A stretch of DNA of 64,000 bases from Sphingomonas sp. Y38-1Y (lineage in GTDB: Bacteria > Pseudomonadota > Alphaproteobacteria > Sphingomonadales > Sphingomonadaceae): the NCBI RefSeq assembly GCF_032391395.1, contig NZ_CP135916.1, positions 1,736,001 through 1,800,000 of the forward strand, given 5' to 3'. Within the stretch, counting starts at the first letter, position 1, and each line of letters opens with the position of its first letter. Positions 1 through 8,885 of this stretch are shown in pieces. Below the pieces are notes generated by a model that saw only the letters and a list, made by a program, of their open reading frames with translations, did no database searches and had not been told where the DNA came from. Both the position numbers and the translations under genes were made by a program.

Positions 1-1281
1 TATGCCGAGCTGATGGGCGGCCCGGCGACGCTGATGCGCGGGCGTGCGCACGGCCTCGACCTCATCCTTCTCGATGCCCCGCATCTGTTCGACCGGCCCG
101 GCAACCCGTATCTGGGGCCCGACGGTCTCGACTGGCCCGACAACGCGCTCCGCTTCGGTGCGTTCGCGCGCGCCGCCGCCGATCTGGCGGGTGGACGCGT
201 GGCGGGGTTCGAGGTCGATGTCATCCAGCTTCACGACTGGCAGGCGGGGTTGGCGGCCGCCTATCTCCACTATGACCCGCCGGTGCGGCGACCGGGGGTC
301 GTCACGACGATCCACAATCTCGCGTTTCAGGGCGTGTTCCCCGCCTGGATGCTCGGCCCGCTCGGGCTCCCGGCACAGGCGTTCGCGCTCGACGGGCTCG
401 AATATCATGGACAGATCAGCTTCCTGAAGGGCGGGCTGATCTTCGCCGATCGCATCACCACCGTCTCGCCGACCTATGCGACCGAGATCATGGGCGAGGC
501 GGGCGGGATGGGGCTCCACGGCCTGCTCGGCGGCCGGAGCGACGTCGTGTCGGGCATCCTCAACGGCATCGACACCGCGGTCTGGGACCCGGCCACCGAT
601 CCCGCGCTCGCCGCACCGTTCGATGCTTCCAACCTTGGCGCAAGAGCCGCGAACAAGGCGGCGCTCCAGCGCAGCTTCGGGCTTGAGGAAGACCCCGCCG
701 CCTTCCTGATCGGATCGGTCGGCCGGCTGACCGAGCAGAAGGGCATGGACCTCGTGCCCCCGCTCATCCCCGACCTGGTCGCCGCCGGCGCGCAGTTCGC
801 GCTCTTGGGCAGCGGCGATCGGGAGCTGGAGGATGCCTATCGCACGCTCGCCACCGCCTATCCGGCCCGCGTCGGCGTCCGTATCGGCTATGACGAGGCG
901 CTGGCGCATGCGATCGAGGGCGGCGCCGACGCCTTCCTCATGCCCAGCCGCTTCGAGCCGTGCGGCCTCACCCAGATGTATGCGCTGCGGTATGGCGCGG
1001 TCCCGATCGTCGCGCGGGTGGGCGGTCTGGCGGACACGGTGATCGACGCGAGCCCCTATGCGCTGGCTCAGGTTGTCGCGACCGGCTTCCACTTCGCCGC
1101 CGGGTCGGCGGCGTCGCTGCGCGCGGCGCTCACCCGCGCGATGGCCATGCACCGCGACGAGCCGGGCGCCTGGAGCCGCCTTCAGCGCAACGGCATGGCG
1201 ACCGACTGCTCCTGGGGCAGCGCGGCGCGTCAGTACGCCGCGCTGTTCGCCGCGATCATTCCCCCGCCTTCTTCGGCTTGA
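1..1281 (+). CDS. glgA: Glycogen synthase, 5' end outside window
   Basis: This GT5 enzyme transfers glucose from ADP-glucose to the non-reducing end of glycogen in the cytoplasm. The frame is open from the first base, so the gene starts upstream. Compared with E. coli GlgA, about 60 N-terminal residues are missing, including the KTGGL substrate loop. Visible family signatures are DAPHLFDR, HDWQAG, TIHNLAFQG, the NGIDTAVWDP block, VGRLTEQKG, and the C-terminal SRFEPCGLTQMYALRYG segment that carries the catalytic Glu and nucleotide-sugar contacts, followed by GGLADTV. The 3' end overlaps the convergent DUF2934 gene by 26 bp. No other glg gene is visible, but the upstream side is cut off. Confidence 0.95.
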   Translation, partial: YAELMGGPATLMRGRAHGLDLILLDAPHLFDRPGNPYLGPDGLDWPDNALRFGAFARAAADLAGGRVAGFEVDVIQLHDWQAGLAAAYLHYDPPVRRPGVVTTIHNLAFQGVFPAWMLGPLGLPAQAFALDGLEYHGQISFLKGGLIFADRITTVSPTYATEIMGEAGGMGLHGLLGGRSDVVSGILNGIDTAVWDPATDPALAAPFDASNLGARAANKAALQRSFGLEEDPAAFLIGSVGRLTEQKGMDLVPPLIPDLVAAGAQFALLGSGDRELEDAYRTLATAYPARVGVRIGYDEALAHAIEGGADAFLMPSRFEPCGLTQMYALRYGAVPIVARVGGLADTVIDASPYALAQVVATGFHFAAGSAASLRAALTRAMAMHRDEPGAWSRLQRNGMATDCSWGSAARQYAALFAAIIPPPSSA

Positions 1282-1555
1282 GCGTCCGCGGGGCGCGCGC
1301 TCGCTTGACCGCGCCCGTCTCGGGCTCGGCGGGCTTGCGCGGCGCCCGCTTGGCCTTGGGCGTTTCGGTCGAGCCGCGCTCGGCGGCGGGCACCGCCTCG
1401 GGCTCGGCACCGGCGATCGGGTCGGCGTCGATCAGCCGGGCGGCGTCGTGCCAATGTTCCTCGTGCCGGCCGGCGGGGCGGCCTTCCTGCTCCCAAAGCT
1501 GATAGGCGCGCTCGCGCACGCGGCTGTCGCGATCGGGACCCTGCTTGTCGCTCAT
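1256..1555 (-). CDS. DUF2934 domain small protein
   Basis: This is a 99-residue, highly charged protein. Its N-terminal half has the DUF2934 pattern: RERAYQLWEQEGRP followed by HEEHWHDAARLI. The C-terminal half is a low-complexity Lys/Arg/Pro/Ala tail. DUF2934 proteins have no established function. I chose the ATG at 1555 (MSDKQG) because AAGGCGA lies just upstream and the domain begins a few residues later. The longer open frame upstream adds only unrelated residues. The gene converges on glgA and overlaps its 3' end. The basic tail could bind nucleic acid, but that is only an inference. Confidence 0.75.
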   Translation of the reverse strand: MSDKQGPDRDSRVRERAYQLWEQEGRPAGRHEEHWHDAARLIDADPIAGAEPEAVPAAERGSTETPKAKRAPRKPAEPETGAVKRARAPRTLKPKKAGE

Positions 1556-1737
1556 TCGCCTTGCCTTTCCGAAGGTTGGCCCGTGCCACGCAACAACCGG
1601 CAGCCCGGCCAAGCGTTGCACCGTCGACCCCGCCCGACACGCTTTCGTCGCACGCGTCAACGCCGAAGCGGCGCTTCATTGTCATCAGTTGAGAGAAGCG
1701 CGGCTCGATTGCCGGGCATGACAGTTCGGAGGCCCAG

Positions 1738-1775
1738 AAACGGCAAACGCCCGGGCCGCTTGTGCAGCCCGGGCG
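1738..1775 (-). terminator. Rho-independent-like terminator
   Basis: A perfect 9-bp stem (CGCCCGGGC at 1748-1756 with GCCCGGGCG at 1767-1775) closes a 10-nt loop. Read on the minus strand it is followed by TTTGCCGTTTC, an interrupted U tract that is reasonable for high-GC DNA. No protein gene ends here, so it suits the 3' end of a minus-strand RNA that begins between this point and lolC. Confidence 0.5.
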
Positions 1776-1964
1776 CCTGCGTGACGATCGCTCGTCAGCC
1801 CCCTAAAGTTGGCTCCGTCCACTCGCCTTTACCTTACGGCTTGGCGGGACTGGAACCTCCCCGAACCACGGCCTGTTTGCCTGAGCTTCGTGAGATTGTG
1901 GTTAGGCTTGTCGTCACCGGCTGTCATTCGGAAAGCGGGTGGGCGAATCCGAATCGCTTCACCC
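1748..1964 (-). ncRNA. Candidate structured small RNA
   Basis: No convincing protein lies in the 1556-2051 gap, but the sequence folds strongly. A closing stem pairs 1781-1787 with 1911-1917 (GTGACGA/TCGTCAC). A long inner hairpin at 1811-1857 stacks GGCTCC/GGAACC, GTCC/GGAC and CGCC/GGCG. A further arm pairs AACCAC with GTGGTT, and a separate hairpin lies at 1937-1964. Two positions pair as G-U only if the minus strand is transcribed; on the plus strand they would be C-A mismatches. A terminator-like hairpin sits at the minus-strand 3' end. Size and gross shape resemble 6S RNA, but I do not see diagnostic 6S, tmRNA, SRP or RNase P motifs. The 5' end is not defined. Confidence 0.45.
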
Positions 1965-1989
1965 TGTGTTCATTAGGCAACAGCCCTGA

Positions 1990-2017
1990 TTGCGCCGGTC
2001 CGCAACGCTGCTAGAGC
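1990..2017 (+). promoter_or_regulatory. Possible lolC promoter
   Basis: TTGCGC at 1990-1995 and TAGAGC at 2012-2017 are separated by 16 bp and lie 35 bp before the lolC ATG. The -35 element is identical to the one in front of the tRNA-Asn gene in this window. The -10 element is weak, so this is tentative. Confidence 0.3.
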
Positions 2018-2051
2018 GGGCAGGAATGATCGTTTCAACCAAGGCTTTCCT

Positions 2052-3294
2052 ATGATCCTGTCGCGCTACGAGCGCTTGATCGCGCGGCGATATCTGCTGC
2101 CCGGACGGGGGGAGGCGTTCATCTTCCTCGTCGCCGGAATCAGCCTGGTCGCGGTGATGCTGGGCGTCGCCGCGCTCGTCATCGTGATGAGCGTGATGAA
2201 CGGTTTCCGCGCCGAGCTGTTCGACAAGATCGTGGGGCTCAACGGCCATGCTGTGGTGCAGGGCTATGCGGGACAGCTGCGCGACTGGCGCCAGGTGCTG
2301 GACGACGCGAAGCGGACGCCGGGCGTCACCAGCGCCACGCCGCTGATCGAACAGCCGCTGATGACCGACTTCAACGGCCGGACCGAGGCGGTGCTGCTGC
2401 GCGGGATGCGGGTGGAGGACATTCGCGGCAACCCGACGATCCGCGACAATGTGATCCTGGGCAAGCTCGATCAGCTGACGCCAGGCAGCGGCAACATCGC
2501 GATCGGCTCCCGCCTGGCGCAGTCGCTGGGCGCGACGGTCGGCAGCGAAATCTCGCTCATCAGCTTTCAGGGCGTGTCGACGCCGATGGGGACGGTGCCG
2601 CGCATCGTCGCCTATCGGATCGCCGCGATCTTCGAGGTCGGCGTCTACGACTATGACAAGGCGTTCGTCGTCATGCCGATGGAGGATGCGCAGACGCTCC
2701 TTCTGATGGGCGATTCGGTCGGCATGATCGAGATCGACACCGTCGACCCGGACAAGGTCGAGCAGATCCTCCAGCCGCTCGCCGCCAAGGTGGTGTCCAA
2801 GGGTCAGCTCAACGACTGGCGGCGGCTCAATTCGGAGATCTTCGAGGCGCTTCAGGTCGACCGGCTGGTGACGTTCACCGTGCTGTCGATCCTGATTCTG
2901 GTCGCGGTGTTCAACATCCTGTCCTCGCTCATCATGCTCGTCCGCGCCAAGACGCGCGACATCGCGATCCTGCGGACGATGGGGGCGACCCGGGGCGGTC
3001 TGATCCGCATCTTCGTCACGGTGGGCACGACGATCGGCTCACTGGGCATCATCGCCGGGCTCATCATGGGGTTCATCCTGCTCTACTTCCGTCAGCAGGT
3101 GCTCGGCTTCCTCGGCCTCGTCACCGGGCAGCAGATCTGGGATCCCTCGATGCGCTATCTGACCGAATTGCCGTCCAAGACCGATCCGATGGAGATCGCC
3201 GGCATCGCGCTGATGGCGTTCGTGTTCAGCTTCCTCGCCACGCTCTATCCCGCATTCAAGGCGGCGAGCACCGACCCCGTTCAGGTGCTCCGCT

Positions 3295-3302
<8 letters not shown>
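2052..3302 (+). CDS. lolC: Lipoprotein-releasing ABC transporter permease LolC/E
   Basis: This 416-residue inner-membrane subunit of the LolCDE-type complex extracts mature lipoproteins from the inner membrane and hands them to the LolA chaperone. The order is typical: one N-terminal membrane helix (about residues 22-47), a large periplasmic domain, then three helices near residues 275-300, 320-350 and 382-405. The start at 2052 gives the family opening with an ARRYL motif before helix 1. Only one permease gene is present, as in many alphaproteobacteria where a single LolC/E-like protein probably homodimerises, so the choice of C over E is nominal. The 3' end overlaps lolD by 8 bp. Confidence 0.93.
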
Positions 3303-3965
<663 letters not shown>

Positions 3966-3969
<4 letters not shown>

Positions 3970-4451
3970 CCGATCTCTATTCGATCCCCGTCAAGGCCGC
4001 CGACGGCAGCGAGGGCGACCTGTCGCCCTATCGCGGGCGCGTGCTGCTGATCGTCAACGTCGCTTCCAAATGCGGATTCACGCCGCAGTATGAGGGGCTG
4101 GAGGCGCTCTACCGCGCGCATGAAGGGGCAGGCCTCACCGTGCTCGGCTTCCCCTGCAATCAGTTCGGTGCGCAGGAGCCCGGCGACGCCGCGGAGATCG
4201 CGACCTTCTGTTCGACCAGCTATGACGTCACCTTTCCGATCCTCGCCAAGGTCGACGTCAACGGCCCCGATGCCGCGCCGTTGTGGCGGCACCTGAAGCA
4301 TGAGGCGCCGGGGCTCCTGGGCAGCGAGGCGATCAAGTGGAACTTCACCAAATTCCTGGTCGGCCGCGACGGCCGCGTGATCGAACGCTATGCCCCGACC
4401 ACCAAGCCGGAGGCGATCGAGGTCGACATCCAGAAGGCGCTTCAGCGCTGA
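3966..4451 (+). CDS. Glutathione peroxidase family protein
   Basis: This 161-residue thiol peroxidase of the GPx family reduces peroxides using glutathione or, often in bacteria, thioredoxin. The active site NVASKCGFT carries a peroxidatic Cys (residue 36) rather than selenocysteine. The conserved [12 protein letters not shown] block follows at 62-73 and KWNFTKFLV near residue 125 supplies the Trp/Asn of the catalytic tetrad. The second Cys at 64 may be the resolving Cys, which would favour thioredoxin. There is no signal peptide, so it acts in the cytoplasm. The ATGA overlap with lolD places it in that operon, although no functional link is evident. Confidence 0.93.
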
Positions 4452-4493
4452 CGGGGCTATCCCGCGACGCCCCCAAGCCCTAGATTGACCGTG

Positions 4494-6140
4494 ATGGACG
4501 AGATGGGTTTCGATCTGGGCGAACCGCCCGCGCCGCCGGCCGCAAAGGGCGAGGCATATCGCGTCCTGGCGCGCAAATATCGGCCGCAGACCTTTGCCGA
4601 GCTGATCGGCCAGGATGCGATGGTCCAGACGCTGGGTAACGCGATCCGGCGTGACCGGCTGGCCCATGCCTTCCTGCTGACGGGCGTGCGCGGGGTCGGC
4701 AAGACCTCAACCGCGCGGCTGATCGCCAAGGCGCTCAACTGCATCGGCCCGGACGGGCAGGGCGGGCCGACGATCGATCCGTGCGGCGTCTGCGAGCCCT
4801 GCCGCGCGATCGCCGAGGGGCGCCACATCGACGTGATCGAGATGGACGCCGCCAGCCACACCGGCGTCGACGACGTCCGCGAGATCATCGAGGCGTCGCG
4901 CTATGCCGCCGTGTCCGCGCGCTACAAGATCTACATCGTGGACGAGGTCCACATGCTGTCGAAGAACGCGTTCAACGCGCTTCTGAAGACGCTTGAAGAG
5001 CCGCCCGCGCACGTCAAGTTCCTGTTCGCCACGACCGAGGTGAACAAGGTTCCGATCACCGTGCTGTCGCGCTGTCAGCGGTTCGACCTGCGCCGGATCC
5101 CGGCCGAGAAGCTTGCCGCGCATTTCGCGCATGTGGTCGACGCCGAGGGGTTCGAGGCCGAGCCCGAGGCGCTGGCGCTGATCGCGCGCGCCGCGGAAGG
5201 GTCGGCGCGCGACGGGTTGTCGATCCTCGATCAGGCGATCGCGCATGCCGGCATGGAGGGCGGCGGGGTCCGCGCCGACGCGGTGCGCGAGATGCTGGGC
5301 TTGTCCGACCGCGGCGCGGTGAGAGAGCTCCTGGCGCTGCTGCTGGCGGGCGATGCGCCGGGGGCGCTGGCGGCGCTCCGGCGGCAATACGACCTGGGCG
5401 TCGATCCGCAGGCGGTGCTGCGCACGCTGCTGGAGACGGTCCACGGCGTGACTTTGGTGAAGGTCGGCACCCCCGCCGATCCCGCGCAACCCATTGAGGC
5501 ACGCGAGGCGCTGGCCGACTGGGCGTCGCGGCTGTCGTTCCCGCTGCTTCACCGGCTGTGGCAGCTGCTGCTCAAGGGACATGAGGAGGTCGGGCGTGCG
5601 GCGCTTCCGATCGAGGCGTGCGAGATGGCGCTGCTGCGCGTGATCCACGCCGCGCAGCTTCCCGACCCGGGCGAGCTGGCGCGTCAGATCCGCGAGGGCG
5701 GCGTGCAGGTCGCCCCCGCCGCTCCCGCTCCCGCTGCCGCGACACCGCCGCCGGCTGCCGCCGCGCCGGCGCTTCCGGCGACGCTGGAGGCGATCGGCGA
5801 CACGATCGCGCAAACCGGACGCGTGGCGCTTGCGGAGGCATGGCGCAACCATGCGCGGCCGGTGCGGATCGAGCCGCCCGAAATCGTGCTGTCGACCGCG
5901 CGGCCGATCCCGTCCGACTTCCCGCGCGAGCTGATGGACGCGCTGAAGACCGCGACCGGTGCGCGGTGGAAGGTGACGACGAGCGACGCGGCCGGCGAAC
6001 CTTCGCTGCGCGAAATGGAACGCGCGGACGACGAAGCGTTTGAACAGTCCGTACGCGAACACCCCGTGGTGGCCGCCGCGCTCGCCGCCTTTCCCGGCAG
6101 CGAGCTGGTCGGCCCCAAGACCAGACGGAGCATGACATGA
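4494..6140 (+). CDS. dnaX: DNA polymerase III subunits gamma/tau
   Basis: This is the clamp-loader ATPase of the replicative polymerase. Counting from the ATG at 4494 (548 residues), it has Walker A GVRGVGKT at 64-71, zinc-binding Cys at 83, 97, 100 and 103, Walker B IYIVDEVHML at about 147, and an SRC sensor motif near 195. An Ala/Pro-rich linker (about 400-430) leads to the tau C-terminal part. No obvious A-rich slippery site for making gamma is visible. TTG at 4485 and GTG at 4491 are alternative in-frame starts, and no clear Shine-Dalgarno sequence decides between them. The gene lies 42 bp after the peroxidase and overlaps ybaB by 4 bp. Confidence 0.95.
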   Translation: MDEMGFDLGEPPAPPAAKGEAYRVLARKYRPQTFAELIGQDAMVQTLGNAIRRDRLAHAFLLTGVRGVGKTSTARLIAKALNCIGPDGQGGPTIDPCGVCEPCRAIAEGRHIDVIEMDAASHTGVDDVREIIEASRYAAVSARYKIYIVDEVHMLSKNAFNALLKTLEEPPAHVKFLFATTEVNKVPITVLSRCQRFDLRRIPAEKLAAHFAHVVDAEGFEAEPEALALIARAAEGSARDGLSILDQAIAHAGMEGGGVRADAVREMLGLSDRGAVRELLALLLAGDAPGALAALRRQYDLGVDPQAVLRTLLETVHGVTLVKVGTPADPAQPIEAREALADWASRLSFPLLHRLWQLLLKGHEEVGRAALPIEACEMALLRVIHAAQLPDPGELARQIREGGVQVAPAAPAPAAATPPPAAAAPALPATLEAIGDTIAQTGRVALAEAWRNHARPVRIEPPEIVLSTARPIPSDFPRELMDALKTATGARWKVTTSDAAGEPSLREMERADDEAFEQSVREHPVVAAALAAFPGSELVGPKTRRSMT

Positions 6141-6460
6141 AGAATCTCGACGACATCATGGCGATGGCCCAGAACGTCCAGAACGAACTGACCAAGGCAC
6201 AAGCGGCGCTCGACACCATCGAGGTCGAGGGCGTTTCGGGCGGCGGCCTGGTCAAGGTGCGTGCCAGTGCCAAGGGCCGAATCATCGGCGTGGATATCGA
6301 TGAATCGCTGCTGAAGCCCGAGGAAAAGGGCGTGATCGAGGACCTGGTCGCCGCGGCGCTCAACGACGCACGCGCGAAGGCGGATACGGCAAGCTCGACC
6401 GAGATGTCGAAGCTGACCGCCGGCATGCCGCTCCCGCCGGGCTTCAAGCTGCCGTTCTAA
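6137..6460 (+). CDS. ybaB: YbaB/EbfC nucleoid-associated protein
   Basis: This small (107-residue) DNA-binding protein forms tweezer-like dimers on the nucleoid. The Met-rich opening (MAMAQNVQNELTKAQ), the GGGLVKVRASAKGRIIGVDID core and the C-terminal MPLPPGFKLPF tail match the family. The start overlaps the dnaX stop (ATGA). A dnaX-ybaB(-recR) order is widespread, but recR does not follow here: the next 200 bp hold repeats and then a gene on the other strand. Confidence 0.93.
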   Translation: MKNLDDIMAMAQNVQNELTKAQAALDTIEVEGVSGGGLVKVRASAKGRIIGVDIDESLLKPEEKGVIEDLVAAALNDARAKADTASSTEMSKLTAGMPLPPGFKLPF

Positions 6461-6469
6461 GGCAATCTT

Positions 6470-6550
6470 CGTCACCCCGGCCTTGAGCCGGGGTCCCGCT
6501 GCCTTGGAAGAGAGAAGAAGCGGGATCCCGGATCAGGTCCGGGAAGACGG
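6470..6550. repeat. Palindromic intergenic repeat, family A copy 1
   Basis: The left arm begins GTCACCCCGG and ends GGGGTCCCGCT. The right arm is its imperfect complement, AGCGGGATCCCGG through GGGAAGACGG, with a spacer of about 19 bp. The same unit recurs at 18706-18794 and, inside out, at 24979-25068. It lies just after the ybaB stop and could fold in the transcript. Confidence 0.8.
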
Positions 6551-6573
6551 ATTATGCGACTGAAGCTCCGAAA

Positions 6574-6669
6574 GTCATGCCGGACTTGTTCCGGCATCCA
6601 CCGTCCCGCGTACTCACCGGCCACTTGGTCCGCGGAACCGTGGACCCCGGAACAAGTCCGGGGTGACGG
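6574..6669. repeat. Palindromic intergenic repeat, family A-related copy 2
   Basis: This is a diverged relative of family A. It starts GTCATGCCGGACTTGTTCCGG and ends CCCCGGAACAAGTCCGGGGTGACGG, so the outer ends again pair as GTCA...TGAC, but the core reads ACTTGTTCC instead of ACTTGATCC. It fills the gap between ybaB and the convergent glycosyltransferase gene, ending 7 bp before that gene's stop codon. Confidence 0.75.
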
Positions 6670-6676
6670 CTGGAGA

Positions 6677-7843
6677 TCAGCGCCGTCGCTCGACCAACGC
6701 GGCCAGATGCGCCCGCAACGTCTCGGCGTTCCGGTTCCAGGTGAAGCGGCTCGCCGCCTCGCGCACGGCGGCCGGCTCGGACGGATCCGCCAGCAACTCG
6801 CCGATCGCCGCCGCGAATGCCTCAGGCGACCGCTCGACGATCCGCCCCGCCTCTGCCCGGTCGAGCACCTCGCGCGCGCCGCCGGCGTCGGGGATCACGA
6901 TCGACGTCCCGCTGGCAAGCGCCTCGACCCATGCATTGGCAAGCCCCTCGGATGAGGAGGCAAGCGCCATCACGTCGGCGGCAGCCAGCAGCGGTGGCAG
7001 CGAATCATGTGGCACGGGCCCGAGCAGTACGACCCGACCGCCGATGCCCAGCCGGTCGATCTGCGCCTGTAGCGCGGCCCGCTCCGGACCATCCCCCGCG
7101 ATGCGCAGCGCCACGCCAGGGAGCCGCGCAACCGCATCGATGACGATGTCGTGACCCTTGCGCGGGATCAACGCGCCGACCGAAACGACCAGCGGACCGT
7201 CGATGCCAAGCGTTGCCTTGGCCCCCGCATCGGGGCGAAAGCGCGCCTGGTCGACTCCGGTGTAATGCACCACGATCCGATCGCCGGGCATGCCGAGCGC
7301 GATCATGTCGCCGCGCATCGCCTCGCTGACCGTGAGCAGTCCGTCGGCCGCGCGGCCCGCCTCCCGGACGGCAGCGCTCGTCGCGGGCGCACGCCCCCAA
7401 TGATGAATGTCCGCCCCGCGCGCCTTGATCGACACCGGCACGCCAAAGCGCTTGCCGAGCGCCACCACAGCCGGGCCGTCGGGAAAGAAGAACGATGCGT
7501 CGATCACGTCGAACGCGAACTCGCGGCGAACACGCGTCAGCAGCGGCGCCAGCGCTCGCGCGAGCATCGCCGCGTGCCAGCGCCCGTTCGTGCCGGGCAG
7601 GTTGAGGAAGCGCGGCCGATCGACGGCGAGCCCCTTCCACGTCTCCGCGCGCGGCAGTTCGGATAGCCCGCGATAGACCGCATGGCGCGACAGCGGGAAG
7701 GGCGGCAGACCCACCGGCGCCACCACGCGCACCTCGGTATCGGAAAGCGCCGCCAGCCCGAGCGTCTGCCGCTCGACGAACACGCCGAAGTTCGGCCGCG
7801 TCGCATCGGGAAACAGGGTCGAGAGCGTGAGAACGCGCAGCAT
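6677..7843 (-). CDS. GT4 family glycosyltransferase
   Basis: This 388-residue cytoplasmic retaining glycosyltransferase has the GT-B fold. The N-terminal half opens with RVLTLSTLFPDATRPNFGVFVERQ, read here as two adjoining blocks, typical of GT4 enzymes with a glycine-poor acceptor domain. The C-terminal half has VSVGALIPRKGHD, IAGDGPERAAL and the donor-site block ASSSEGLANAWVEALA followed by GTSIV. Sugar donor and acceptor cannot be told from the sequence. It stands alone between repeats and an OsmC gene, so context gives no pathway. An envelope or exopolysaccharide role is a reasonable guess. Confidence 0.88.
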   Translation of the reverse strand: MLRVLTLSTLFPDATRPNFGVFVERQTLGLAALSDTEVRVVAPVGLPPFPLSRHAVYRGLSELPRAETWKGLAVDRPRFLNLPGTNGRWHAAMLARALAPLLTRVRREFAFDVIDASFFFPDGPAVVALGKRFGVPVSIKARGADIHHWGRAPATSAAVREAGRAADGLLTVSEAMRGDMIALGMPGDRIVVHYTGVDQARFRPDAGAKATLGIDGPLVVSVGALIPRKGHDIVIDAVARLPGVALRIAGDGPERAALQAQIDRLGIGGRVVLLGPVPHDSLPPLLAAADVMALASSSEGLANAWVEALASGTSIVIPDAGGAREVLDRAEAGRIVERSPEAFAAAIGELLADPSEPAAVREAASRFTWNRNAETLRAHLAALVERRR

Positions 7844-7899
7844 CGCCGCGGCTTAGCGCGGGAAGGTTAAGCGATCCGCCACCTTCCCGCGCTGGTCGA

Positions 7900-8328
7900 T
7901 CAACCGTTCAGCGTATGCTCCAGCGTGATCTCGGCATTGAGAACCTTCGAGATCGGGCAGCCGGCCTTGGCCTCGCCGGCGATCTTCTCGAACTCGTCCG
8001 CCTCGATACCGGGCACGCTGGCGGTCAGCACCAGGTCCGAACGGGTGATCTTGAAGCCGGGACCGTCCTGCTCCAGCTTGACCTTCGCCGTCGTCTCAAG
8101 CGTGCCGTCGCTATACCCGGCCTGCGCGAGCGCGAAGCTCAGCGCCATGGTGAAGCACGAGGCGTGGGCGGCGGCGATCAGCTCTTCAGGATTGGTGCCG
8201 GGCTCGTCGGCGAAGCGGGTGTTGAAGCCATAGAATTGGTCGGTCAGCACACCCGACTGGAGCGAGACATGGCCCTTGCCCGCCTTGCCCAGGCCTTCAT
8301 ACTTCGCGCTCGCGCTACGGGTCGTCAT
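7900..8328 (-). CDS. osmC: OsmC-type peroxidase
   Basis: This 142-residue cytoplasmic thiol peroxidase reduces organic hydroperoxides. The two catalytic Cys are at residue 58 (AAAHASCFTMALS) and residue 124 (AGCPISKVLNAEITL), at the spacing expected for the OsmC/Ohr superfamily. The sequence opening and the central region resemble E. coli OsmC more than Ohr. GGAGATTGCGACG precedes the ATG at 8328. Its promoter must lie in the 40 bp between this start and the terminator at 8370-8396. Confidence 0.9.
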   Translation of the reverse strand: MTTRSASAKYEGLGKAGKGHVSLQSGVLTDQFYGFNTRFADEPGTNPEELIAAAHASCFTMALSFALAQAGYSDGTLETTAKVKLEQDGPGFKITRSDLVLTASVPGIEADEFEKIAGEAKAGCPISKVLNAEITLEHTLNG

Positions 8329-8369
8329 CGTCGCAATCTCCTTTGACGTGAATCAGTCGCCCAAACGAA

Positions 8370-8396
8370 AAGGGCGGGCATTGGATGCCCGCCCTT
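8370..8396 (-). terminator. Rho-independent terminator after glycine-zipper gene
   Basis: A perfect 12-bp stem (AAGGGCGGGCAT / ATGCCCGCCCTT) closes a 3-nt loop. On the minus strand it is followed by TTCGTTTGGG, giving a run CCCTTTTCGTTT. It lies 25 bp past the stop codon of the gene at 8421-8738 and before osmC, so it ends that transcript. Confidence 0.75.
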
Positions 8397-8420
8397 CGTT
8401 ACACCTTTGCGCGATCGAAA

Positions 8421-8738
8421 TCAGCGGCAGCGGCTGCGGCTGCCGCTCCGCTCGATCTCGCGGCCGGCTAGCGCGCCCGCGCCCGCACCGAGCAGCGTCC
8501 CGAGCGTGCGGTCGCCGCGCGTGTCGATCGTGCGGCCGACCAGCGCGCCGGCGACGCCGCCCACGAGGAGTCCAGTCGTGCCATCGGGCTTGCGGCAATA
8601 TCGGCGGCCGTCACGACCGCGCCACTCGCGATACTTGTAGCGCTTCTGCGCCGAAGCCTCGGCCTTGTCGGTCGGGATCACGGCAGTGGCAGGAACAAGC
8701 AGGCCGGCGGCGGCAACCGCCATCATCAGATTACGCAT
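8421..8738 (-). CDS. Secreted glycine-zipper 2TM-type protein
   Basis: This 105-residue protein has a Sec signal peptide (hydrophobic run MMAVAAAGLLVPATAV) and a middle stretch rich in Tyr and Arg. The C-terminal glycine-zipper pair reads GLLVGGVAGALVG and GTLLGAGAGALAG. This matches the glycine-zipper 2TM / RcnB-neighbour type proteins of the outer envelope, whose exact role is unknown. It is monocistronic, with a terminator immediately downstream and AGGGAG before the ATG at 8738. Confidence 0.8.
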   Translation of the reverse strand: MRNLMMAVAAAGLLVPATAVIPTDKAEASAQKRYKYREWRGRDGRRYCRKPDGTTGLLVGGVAGALVGRTIDTRGDRTLGTLLGAGAGALAGREIERSGSRSRCR

Positions 8739-8885
8739 GGTTCAAACTCCCTAGTTCAAAATCTCGCCCCTCTGAACGCCAGTTTCGGAAGAGAGTTTCA
8801 TGAACGAAACGTTCAGCCGATCCGGCGTTCCCGGACCGCCCGTCTAGGAGTTCGAGCCTGAATGGAATGTGGGAGCGTCGTTCAT

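Noticed and set aside
1738..1964. tmRNA, SRP RNA, RNase P RNA or a cobalamin/FMN riboswitch as the identity of the candidate RNA
   Set aside because: I found no tag reading frame, no GGTCAGGTCCGGAAGG-like SRP loop, no RNase P core (GAGGAAAGTCCGGGC) and no riboswitch consensus blocks. The RNA itself is retained as unclassified.
4494..6140. Programmed frameshift in dnaX giving gamma
   Set aside because: I saw no A-rich slippery heptamer followed by a stem in the expected region after the ATPase domain.
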